A stretch of 5,117 nucleotides of DNA from an uncultured Clostridia bacterium. GTDB taxonomy: Bacteria > Bacillota_A > Clostridia > TANB77 > CAG-508. Position 1 is the first letter of the stretch, and the number at the start of each line of letters is the position of its first letter. Positions 1 to 5,117 of the stretch are shown piece after piece. The stretch is taken from assembly GCA_947588915.1 (NCBI GenBank), contig CANPZA010000101.1:1-5117 (forward strand). The letters are read 5' to 3'. The notes below the pieces were generated by a model that ran no database searches, was not told where the DNA came from, and saw only the letters and a program-made list of their open reading frames with translations. Position numbers and translations under genes: made by a program.

Positions 1-1784
1 TATTTCCATTAGAATCAACTACTTTTGTATAGAAAGTTGGTTCTATATATTCTCCATTATTAGCAATTGCACCATATGCAGCTGCCATTTCTAATGGACT
101 AATTCCATCTGAAATTCCTCCGTATTGCTAATGGTAAACTTTCATCATCTTTTTTTGGATCTTCTCCTGTTTTATAAAGAGTAGATATTCCAAAATTTCT
201 TAAATAATCAATAGATTTTCCTGGTGTCAATTCTTTCATTATTTTTACTTCTGGAACATTTTGTGAGTATGCAATAATATCTCTAATATTAATTAATCCT
301 CTATAAGAATTTCCAGCATTTTTTGGTGGGTATCCATTAAAATCTGTTTGTACATCATTATATACTGTTGATGCTGTTATTACTTTTTCTTGAAGTGCTG
401 GTGCAATATCTGCTATTGGTTTTATTGCAGAACCAGGTTGTCTTAATGTTTGTGTAGCTCTATTTAGATTTCTTCCTGTCTTTGCACCTAATCCACCAGA
501 AACACCTAGCACATTTCCTGTTTTGTGATCAATAACTACCATTGCTGCTTGTGTATGGTCATTTTTTAAAGTTCCATCTTTTTCTTTTACTTTTCCACTT
601 TTTATGTATTTATCTTGTAATGTTTCTTGTTCTATTCTTGCTTGAATTCCACTATCAACTGTTGAATAAATTGTAAGTCCACCACTATATACATAGTTTT
701 CAGCTAATTCTCTTGAAAGTCCTCTTTCTTCCATTACTTGTTGTATTACTTGTTCTAATACTGCATCTGTGTGATAAGAATATCCTGAAGCTATAGCTGA
801 TATATCTGTCTTTTGGAAAGGTAATCCTCCTTCTACTTTTGCTACTGCTACATCATATTCTTCTTGGTTTGTTATAAATCCAAGTTCTTTCATTTTAGCC
901 AAAACTGTTTTTGTTCTATTTTTTATCTTTTCAGTATTATTTTCACTTTCATCAAAAGGATCATAAGCATTTGGAGAATTATTAATTCCAGCCATAAATG
1001 CACATTCTGCTAAATCTAGGTCTTTTGCACTTTTATTAAAGTAATATTCTGCTCCTAATTCAACACCATGTAAATTACTTGAACCTACAAACAAAATATT
1101 TAAATATAATTCAAGAATTTGATCTTTTGATATCATTCTTTCTACTTGATATGCTTTTGCCCATTCTTTAACTTTTCTAAATATTCCTGCCATTCCTTTT
1201 GTTTCTTTTTGATTGGTTAAATTCTTTACTAATTGTTGTGTAATAGTACTTCCTCCGTAAGAACCTTTACCAAATACTTTTCCTATAATAGCACCTGCTG
1301 TCCTTTTAAAATCAACTCCACTATGGCTATAAAATCTTTCATCTTCTATTGCTACATATGCTTTTGGTAAATAGTCTGACATTTCTTCTAATGTAATGAC
1401 TTTTCTTTTTACATCACCATCATTTAAATCACTAATTACATTTCCTTTATTGTCTACAACTACAGAATTTGCTTCTCCTATTTTTAATTCTTCTTTTGTT
1501 ATTTCAAAATCATTACCAAATAGTCCAAAAAACACTCCCGCAATTATTCCTGCACCTATGACACATAATAATAAAATTAATACTATAATTATTTTTATTG
1601 CAACCATAAGTTTTGGATGTCTTTTTGAAAATTTATTCTTTTTACTTTTTTTAGCTTCTGGTCTTTTTTTATGTTCCATATTATTATTTGCTTGTGGTTT
1701 TCTTTTTGTTTTTCTTTTCCTATTATTTACCTTGTATGGTTTCGTTTTTTCGTGTTCATGATTTGTTTTTCTATTATTTGGCAT
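1..1784 (-). CDS. Class A penicillin-binding protein (PBP1A-like), partial, read through a +1 shift
   Basis: A bifunctional cell-wall enzyme that polymerises glycan strands from lipid II and cross-links peptides outside the membrane. Residues 1-58 are a very basic cytoplasmic tail, and residues about 59-89 a membrane anchor (hydrophobic, KIIIVLILLL). The GT51 domain follows with AIEDERFYSHSG (catalytic Glu147), GGSTITQQLVKN (177-188), KDQILELYLN (220-229) and AECAFMAGINNSPNAYDP (259-276). The transpeptidase domain has RQPGSAIKPI (active Ser452, Lys455) and YSQN (506-509). The KTG box would lie beyond the window edge. After residue 554 the frame reads CGG and stops 7 codons later at 99. Skipping C122 continues as GGISDGISPLEMAAAYGAIA to position 1, the conserved transpeptidase segment expected there. 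ATG 1784 has a perfect AAGGAGGT 6 nt upstream. I leave the symbol empty because ponA, pbpF and mrcA are all used for this family. Confidence 0.92.
119..122 (-). other. CGG-A +1 frameshift site in the penicillin-binding protein gene
   Basis: Zero-frame reading is GCA ATA CGG AGG AAT; the required reading is GCA ATA (C) GGA GGA ATT, giving A-I-G-G-I-S-D-G. The extra base is C122, at codon 555, inside the transpeptidase domain after the SxN motif. Without a shift the protein ends at 561 aa and lacks the KTG active-site strand. Confidence 0.85.
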
Positions 1785-1795
1785 ATTATTACCTC

Positions 1796-1820
1796 CTTGC
1801 CAATTTTTTAAATTGACAAA
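1796..1820 (-). promoter_or_regulatory. 5'-leader hairpin abutting the PBP ribosome binding site
   Basis: In the minus-strand RNA, TTTGTCAATTT (1820-1810) can pair with AAATTGGCAAG (1806-1796) through 11 bp, with two G-U pairs and an AAA loop. Its last bases are the first bases of AAGGAGGT (1798-1791), the PBP ribosome binding site. If transcription starts near 1817, the hairpin is at the very 5' end of the message, where it could protect the transcript or modulate initiation. Confidence 0.4.
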
Positions 1821-1823
1821 TAC

Positions 1824-1852
1824 ATTATATTATATTTTTTAAAAAAAGAAAA
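1824..1852 (-). promoter_or_regulatory. Probable sigma-A promoter for the penicillin-binding protein
   Basis: Two overlapping perfect TATAAT boxes (1834-1829 and 1829-1824) lie about 40-50 nt before the PBP start. For the downstream box, a 17-nt spacer puts a poor -35 (TTTTCT, 1852-1847) in the T-tract. Transcription would start near 1817, at the base of the leader hairpin. AT-rich sequence produces chance TATAAT matches, so confidence is moderate. Confidence 0.4.
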
Positions 1853-1863
1853 GCTTTTCGCTT
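1841..1863 (-). terminator. Possible weak intrinsic terminator after the 286-aa gene
   Basis: In the minus-strand RNA, AAGC-GAAAA-GCTT forms a 4-bp stem with a 5-nt loop, followed by TTCTTTTTTT. It lies 26 nt past the stop codon of the 286-aa gene. The U-tract is good but the stem is very short, so leakiness or absence of function is possible. Confidence 0.3.
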
Positions 1864-1888
1864 AATTTTTGACATTTTTTACAAAATA

Positions 1889-2749
1889 TTAATAACTAGC
1901 ATTTTTTCCAAACAATTTTGTGATTTTTACTTTATCCTTTTTTATCTTTTTCATAATTTCTTTAGGGGGTTGTTTTTTATTAATCTGAGCTTCATATATT
2001 TCACAAGCTTTATATTTTGTACTTTTATCATAGTCATAATTATAAAAGTTTTCATATGTAATATCATAATTGTTTATATTAATTCCATTATATCTTTTTT
2101 TAGTTATTACTACATTTTCTTTTACATTAATTATAATTGCTTCTTCATAAATATTATATTCTGAAAGCATTTTAGATGAAAAGTCAATATTTAAGATGAT
2201 ATTAGATTTACTAAGCCCTTTTTTCTTATTATTTCCTATTGTTATCATTATGCCATCTTCTTGTAATATTTGCTCTTCTATTTTTTTGAATTTTTCCATA
2301 TATTTTGTTATAATATTAACACTTTTATATTCTTTGGCAATTTGTCTTATATTAAATATTGTATTTTCTGTTAAATCATTAACTAAAATTGATACAGATA
2401 ACTCTTCTTTTTTCATTTTTTTATTTTTTACTATGTAATCTAATATTTTACATGAGAGTATTTCAAATAACCAACTGCCATCAATTATGTCGATTTCGCA
2501 ACTATCTTTTAAAATTTTCATATAGTCTTTTTGCTCTTTGATTTTTGTACTTATAACAACTCTCTTACTAAGTGTTTTTTCTAATATTTTTTTAGTTTTT
2601 TTAGCTAATTTTTTTGCTCTTTTTATAGGTATTATTTCATTTTCACAAATAGGTAAAATAATTTTATCTTGTGTCAATTTAATAATATTAAATATTTTTA
2701 ATATAAAATTAGGCTTGTCAGCTTCTTGAATACAATACAAAAAAATCAC
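1889..2749 (-). CDS. Uncharacterised 286-aa protein, possible Rossmann-like alpha/beta fold
   Basis: I do not recognise this protein as a named family. It is a single intact frame of lysine- and isoleucine-rich, cytoplasmic-looking sequence with no signal peptide or clear membrane segment. The N-terminal half has a basic helical stretch (residues about 43-60, KRAKKLAKKTKKILEKTL). Residues about 117-145 read as strand-helix-strand (SVSILVND, then TENTIFNIRQIAKEY, then SVNIITK). These are followed by EEQILQEDGIMITIGNN and a strand SNIILNIDF, which suggests a Rossmann-type domain lacking an obvious GxGxxG. The C-terminus is strongly basic (KKIKKDKVKITKLFGK). The start is uncertain: GTG at 2749 sits only 1 nt after GGAG, while TTG at 2740 has 9 nt spacing and would remove three residues. 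It follows truB by 50 nt on the same strand. It contains no CGG codon and no frameshift. Confidence 0.75.
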   Translation of the reverse strand: MIFLYCIQEADKPNFILKIFNIIKLTQDKIILPICENEIIPIKRAKKLAKKTKKILEKTLSKRVVISTKIKEQKDYMKILKDSCEIDIIDGSWLFEILSCKILDYIVKNKKMKKEELSVSILVNDLTENTIFNIRQIAKEYKSVNIITKYMEKFKKIEEQILQEDGIMITIGNNKKKGLSKSNIILNIDFSSKMLSEYNIYEEAIIINVKENVVITKKRYNGININNYDITYENFYNYDYDKSTKYKACEIYEAQINKKQPPKEIMKKIKKDKVKITKLFGKNASY

Positions 2750-2787
2750 TCTCCTATACTTTTACTTAAAATATATGAAAGTGATTT
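2743..2787 (-). promoter_or_regulatory. Hairpin with U-tract spanning the start of the 286-aa gene
   Basis: In the minus-strand RNA, AAATCACT (2787-2780) can pair with AGTGATTT (2750-2743), and the second arm runs into further Ts, making a tract of seven to 2738. The 29-nt loop contains the GGAG ribosome binding site, and the second arm contains the GTG start at 2749-2747. The loop can be shortened by an inner A/T-rich pairing. The structure could be a poor terminator for truB or a start-site sequestering element. It is AU-rich with a long loop, so the call is tentative. Confidence 0.35.
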
Positions 2788-2799
2788 CTATAATATTCT

Positions 2800-3658
2800 T
2801 TATAAAATTATATCTCTTTTCAATAAATTATTTTGTATTATTCCTATTCCTATAAATTCTTCATTATTATAAATTCTATATATTTCATCTTTTGCATTAT
2901 ATGTAAGTTTTGCACCATTTAAAAGTAATTGTAGTTTCCTATCATTTTTTATATTAATAATTTCTTTACTTTTAAACAATTCTTCAAAAGGTATTAAATA
3001 TTTTTCTTTATCTTTTTCTAATTCTTCTATAGATACTGAATCTTTAATATTAAAATCCCCTACCTGTAATCTTTTTAAATCTGTCATATATCCGGCAAGT
3101 GCCTAATTTATCAGCTATATCACTACATAAGCTTCTTACATAAGTTCCTTTAGAGCAATGTACTTCAAAGTCAATTTTATTTTCTTTTTCATAAATCTTT
3201 AATAGTTTAATATCATATATTTGTATTTTTCTTGGTTTAATTTCAACTTTTTTGCCACTTCTTGCATATTCATATAATTTTTTTCCATTTACTTTTATTG
3301 CTGAATAAATTGGTGGAACTTGTAATTGCTCTCCTAAAAAGCTCATTAATATTTTTTCTATATTTTCTTTTTTCAAAGTTTCTTTTAAAACTTCTTTTTC
3401 TTCTATAATATCTCCTTCACAATCTAATGTATCTGTTTTCAAGCCCAATTGTAATTGAACTTGATATATTTTATCATGATTTATTAAATATTTTGAACAT
3501 AATGTAGCTTTACCTATTAATAACGGTAGTACTCCTTGTGCCATAGGATCTAATGTTCCTGTATGTCCTACTTTTTCATCAAATATTTTTTTTGTTCTTT
3601 TTACTATATCATGAGATGTACAATTTTTAGGTTTATTAACAATAACTAATCCATCCAT
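2800..3658 (-). CDS. truB: tRNA pseudouridine-55 synthase TruB, read through a +1 shift
   Basis: TruB converts U55 in the T-loop of tRNAs to pseudouridine and also acts as a tRNA folding chaperone. Residues 1-188 show the family motifs in order: VNKPKNCTSHDIV, the catalytic block GHTGTLDPMAQGVLPLLIGKAT with Asp37 as nucleophile, QVPPIYSAIKVNGKKLYEYAR near 114-134, and CSKGTYVRSLCSDIADKLGTC. At codon 189 the frame reads CGG and would run off into an unrelated tail ending at 3050. Skipping C3094 gives GYMTDLKRLQVGDF, the conserved segment closing the catalytic domain, then a C-terminal PUA-like region to TAA at 2802-2800. The total is 285 aa, close to the usual length. The ATG at 3658 lies inside the end of nrnA (13-nt overlap). 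The ribosome binding site is weak (only AAAGAAAT-like sequence), so translation probably depends on ribosomes finishing nrnA, and hence on success at the nrnA shift site. Confidence 0.92.
3091..3094 (-). other. CGG-A +1 frameshift site in truB
   Basis: Zero-frame reading is ACT TGC CGG ATA TAT GAC; the required reading is ACT TGC (C) GGA TAT ATG ACA, giving T-C-G-Y-M-T. The extra base is one of the two adjacent Cs, taken here as C3094. Without a shift the protein ends at 202 aa, with 14 unrelated residues and no C-terminal domain. Confidence 0.85.
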
Positions 3659-4600
3659 TTTTTTATTTCTTTCATTAATTTTTCTTTGACTTGCTCTATA
3701 TTACCTGGTATTAATGCTCCTGCAGCTCTTGCATGTCCTCCACCACCAAATATAATACATATATCAGACACATTTACTTTGTCTGTAGAACGAAGTGATG
3801 CTTTATACAAATCTTCATTATCTTTTTGTCTAATAAATATAGATACTTCTACTCCTTCGATATCTCTACCTATCTCAACTAATCCTTCATGATCTCCTGG
3901 TTCAGCATTTACTTCTAATTCATCCTGAGATGTTATATAAGTAAAAGAAACTTTTCCATTTTCTAATAATTCTAATCTATCAATTACCCTTTTAGTTAAT
4001 TCAAAATTTGATTTTGTTTTAGTTCTTAAAGTTCTTTTATATATGTCTGGTATATCTACACCTAAACGTATTAATTCAGCAGTATATTCAAAAGTATCTG
4101 GAGTTATACCTTGATGTTGAAATCCTCCTGTATCTGTTATTATTCCTGTCATTATGCATGTTCCTATTTCTTTTGAAACTTGAATTTCAAAATATTCCGT
4201 AATACTTGCTAAAATTTCACAACATGCTGGAGATACTGGATTAACATAGTTTAAATCTCCATACATATTATTACTTCCATGATGATCAATAACAATAGTT
4301 TTCTTTGCATTTTCAAAATATTCACCACTAGCTAACCTTTTATATGTTGCACAATCTAGAGAAATTGCTAAATCATATTCTTTTATTGTAGATTCTGCTT
4401 TTATTTCATCTGCTAATGGTAAAAAATTATACATTCTACTGTATTCTGGAATAATTACATCTGATTCTTTTCCTAATTTTTTTAAAATCAATTTCATTGC
4501 TAAACTACTTCCGAATAGCATCACCATCTGGTGACTCATGTGTTAAAATTACTATTTTTTCAGCTTTATTTATTTCTTTTAAAATTTCATCTAAAGTCAT
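3646..4600 (-). CDS. nrnA: DHH/DHHA1 nano-RNase and pAp phosphatase, read through a +1 shift
   Basis: NrnA-type enzymes degrade 2-5 nt RNAs to mononucleotides and dephosphorylate 3'-phosphoadenosine 5'-phosphate, using two metal ions in the cytoplasm. The reading frame from ATG 4600 gives 29 residues ending THESPDGDAI (motif I; Asp25 and Asp27 are the DxD metal ligands). It then meets CGG and, two codons later, TAG. Skipping C4513 continues as GSSLAMKLILKKLG and runs to TAG at 3648-3646, giving 317 aa, the usual family length. Downstream motifs are intact: the SLDCA aspartate near residue 80, IDHHGSN near 108-114, ITDTGG near 158, and the DHHA1 signature GGGGHARAAGA near the C-terminus. The position between rbfA and truB is canonical. 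The single extra base is the only defect. I infer recoding because the same base and codon recur in truB and the PBP; a true pseudogene is unlikely given the perfect motifs on both sides. The gene overlaps truB by 13 nt. Confidence 0.9.
4510..4513 (-). other. CGG-A +1 frameshift site in nrnA
   Basis: Zero-frame reading is GCT ATT CGG AAG TAG; the required reading is GCT ATT (C) GGA AGT AGT, giving A-I-G-S-S. The extra base is C4513, at codon 30, directly after the catalytic DGD of motif I. Without a shift, only a 31-residue peptide is made. Confidence 0.85.
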
Positions 4601-4604
4601 ATCT

Positions 4605-4964
4605 TTACTCCTCTTTTTTAGGCATTATTTCCTTTAAAATTTTATCTATTTTCGTTCCATATTCTAAAGAATCATCTAATTCAAATATTAATTCTGGTGT
4701 ATTTCTTAAGTTCACTCTTCTTGCTAATTCACTTCTAATATAACCAGAAGATTTTTTAAGTCCTGCTAAAGTATCCTTTATATTTTTAGAATTTAATATA
4801 CTAACATATACCTTTGCATACTTTAAATCATTTGTAACTTTTACCTTTGTTACACTAATTAAACCTGTTATATTAGGATTTTTTAAATTTCTATCTATAA
4901 TTTGACTTAATTCCTTCCTATATTCTTCATTAATACGACCTAATCTTGCTTGATTCTCTGGCAT
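4605..4964 (-). CDS. rbfA: 30S ribosome-binding factor A
   Basis: RbfA binds the small ribosomal subunit during late maturation of the 16S rRNA 5' region and is important in the cold. The 119-aa product has the normal family length and a single KH-like domain. It starts MPENQARLGRINEEYRKEL (the R-x-x-RI N-terminal helix). Near residues 38-60 it has the strands with SVTKVKVTNDLKYAKVYVS, matching the family pattern itvt-V-vs-Dl--A-vyvs. Near residues 80-105 it has RSELARRVNLRNTPELIFELDDS, including the conserved PEL-F--D segment. The chosen ATG at 4964 has a strong ribosome binding site 6 nt upstream. The gene lies between infB and nrnA, its usual place. Its final codons (AAA GAG GAG TAA) contain the ribosome binding site of nrnA, so the two are probably translationally coupled. 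There is no in-frame CGG and no frameshift here. Arginine CGT is used once. Confidence 0.95.
   Translation of the reverse strand: MPENQARLGRINEEYRKELSQIIDRNLKNPNITGLISVTKVKVTNDLKYAKVYVSILNSKNIKDTLAGLKKSSGYIRSELARRVNLRNTPELIFELDDSLEYGTKIDKILKEIMPKKEE
4608..4613 (-). promoter_or_regulatory. nrnA ribosome binding site
   Basis: GAGGAG at 4613-4608, 7 nt before ATG at 4600, inside the last two sense codons of rbfA. It shows that translation of nrnA really begins at 4600, upstream of the frameshift. The ATG at 4539 in the downstream frame has no such site and would omit the first catalytic motif. Confidence 0.8.
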
Positions 4965-4970
4965 TTTTCT

Positions 4971-4976
4971 CCCTCC
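4971..4976 (-). promoter_or_regulatory. rbfA ribosome binding site (decides the start)
   Basis: GGAGGG at 4976-4971 lies 6 nt before the ATG at 4964. It selects this start over an upstream ATG at 5039 in the same frame, whose 25 extra codons are translated inverted repeat. The site begins just outside the repeat stem, and the CCCT at the end of the repeat could pair with AGGG of this site, giving an alternative fold that would mask it. Confidence 0.8.
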
Positions 4977-4978
4977 AG

Positions 4979-5070
4979 AGGGATTAGGGGACATTCCTAA
5001 AATCCCTCTTTTATTTCTTATAATTTTAATATTTTTCAAAAAGGGATTTTAAGAACGTCCCCTAATCCCT
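4979..5070. repeat. Long inverted repeat, REPIN/MITE-like element between infB and rbfA
   Basis: Two 29-nt arms, 4979-5007 and 5042-5070, are inverted copies matching at 27 of 29 positions around a 34-nt AT-rich spacer. Each arm starts AGGGATTAGGGGAC and ends AAAATCCCT, so each arm is itself a weak palindrome (AGGGAT...ATCCCT). The two mismatched positions both become G-U wobbles in the minus-strand transcript, so the RNA made in the direction of infB-rbfA can form a 29-bp stem. Two REP-like sequences in inverted orientation define a REPIN, and the GGGGACGTTC-type core resembles repeats seen in other Firmicutes and linked to Y1 (RAYT) transposases; this assignment is from memory. The element fills almost the whole gap between the infB stop and the rbfA ribosome binding site. 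No U-tract follows it on the minus strand, so it is unlikely to be an intrinsic terminator. Confidence 0.6.
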
Positions 5071-5073
5071 TTC

Positions 5074-5117
5074 TTAATCCTTTTTTTCTTCCATAATGTA
5101 TACTTCTATTATGTCTC
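5074..5117 (-). CDS. infB: Translation initiation factor IF-2, C-terminal end (partial)
   Basis: Only the last 13 complete codons are inside the window, reading DIIEVYIMEEKKD and then TAA at 5076-5074; two bases of a preceding codon (consistent with Gly) are also present. IF-2 proteins commonly end with a short strand of the form GDIIEaf-MEE followed by a few charged residues, and the match is close. IF-2 is the GTPase that places initiator fMet-tRNA on the small ribosomal subunit. Its position directly before rbfA is the classical nusA-infB-rbfA operon order, which supports the call more strongly than the short peptide alone. The stop codon lies 3 nt outside the large inverted repeat that separates it from rbfA. 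Confidence 0.8.
   Translation of the reverse strand, partial: DIIEVYIMEEKKD

Noticed and set aside
1396..1761. Plus-strand 121-aa reading frame
   Set aside because: It is the complement of the PBP anchor and basic tail. Its hydrophobic, Phe/Leu-rich sequence is what antisense of lysine-rich codons produces, and no ribosome binding site was noted.
1813..1836. Plus-strand promoter with TTGACA at 1813-1818
   Set aside because: The nearest -10-like sequence is only 12 nt away, and no plus-strand gene follows.
2800..3087. Separate small gene for a 95-aa protein starting at the ATG at 3087
   Set aside because: Its sequence is the C-terminal part of TruB (MTDLKRLQVG onward). The ATG is an internal methionine and has no ribosome binding site.
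3050..3093. Unshifted TruB tail of 14 residues after codon 188
   Set aside because: It resembles nothing in TruB, while the +1 frame continues the family sequence exactly. It is the out-of-frame product, not a natural C-terminus.
4965..5039. N-terminal extension of rbfA from the ATG at 5039
   Set aside because: The 25 extra codons are inverted-repeat sequence, and RbfA proteins begin near the MPENQARLGR position, which has its own strong ribosome binding site.
4979..5070. Rho-independent terminator between infB and rbfA
   Set aside because: No U-tract follows the stem on the minus strand, and the stem is far longer than usual terminators.
1..5117. Interpretation of nrnA, truB and pbp as three ordinary pseudogenes
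   Set aside because: Each has exactly one lesion, identical in base and context, with all catalytic motifs intact on both sides and no other stop or indel. Independent decay would give varied lesions.
1..5117. CRISPR arrays, tRNA or rRNA genes, and transposase genes
   Set aside because: No regularly spaced direct repeats, cloverleaf-like sequence or transposase coding region was seen. In particular, no candidate four-base-reading tRNA lies in this window.

Overview
The window is very AT-rich and all genes lie on the minus strand. It looks like a low-GC, walled Firmicute, probably a Clostridia-type bacterium. The supporting signs are strong GGAGG-type ribosome binding sites, AGA-dominated arginine usage, the infB-rbfA-nrnA-truB gene order, and a lysine-rich class A penicillin-binding protein. 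Species cannot be assigned from the sequence alone.

Layout in transcription order (right to left): the last codons of infB (5117-5074); a long, almost perfect inverted repeat resembling a REPIN (5070-4979); rbfA (4964-4605); nrnA, a DHH/DHHA1 nano-RNase/pAp phosphatase (4600-3646); truB, the tRNA Psi55 synthase (3658-2800, overlapping nrnA by 13 nt); a 50-nt gap with a hairpin reaching into the next start; an unrecognised 286-aa protein (2749-1889); a gap with a likely promoter, a possible weak terminator and a 5'-leader hairpin; and a class A penicillin-binding protein (1784 to beyond position 1). The first four genes form the usual translation and RNA-maturation cluster. The PBP probably has its own promoter.

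The striking observation is that three of the four genes long enough to judge (nrnA, truB, pbp) are each interrupted by one extra base, and the three events are the same. In each, a C precedes a GGA glycine codon that belongs to the expected protein, so the zero-frame codon becomes CGG followed by A (minus-strand C at 4513, 3094 and 122). Skipping one base restores a family-typical protein: DGDAI-GSS in NrnA, LGTC-GYM in TruB, LPLAI-GGISDG in the PBP. These are the only in-frame CGG codons in the window, and CGG is never needed as arginine. The same tetranucleotide CGGA occurs twice out of frame (1254-1257 and 4196-4199) and is read normally there. This is what +1 frameshifting or four-base decoding of CGG-A as glycine would look like, in an organism where CGG is otherwise unused. 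Systematic sequencing or assembly error is the main competing explanation. No decoding tRNA is visible in this window.
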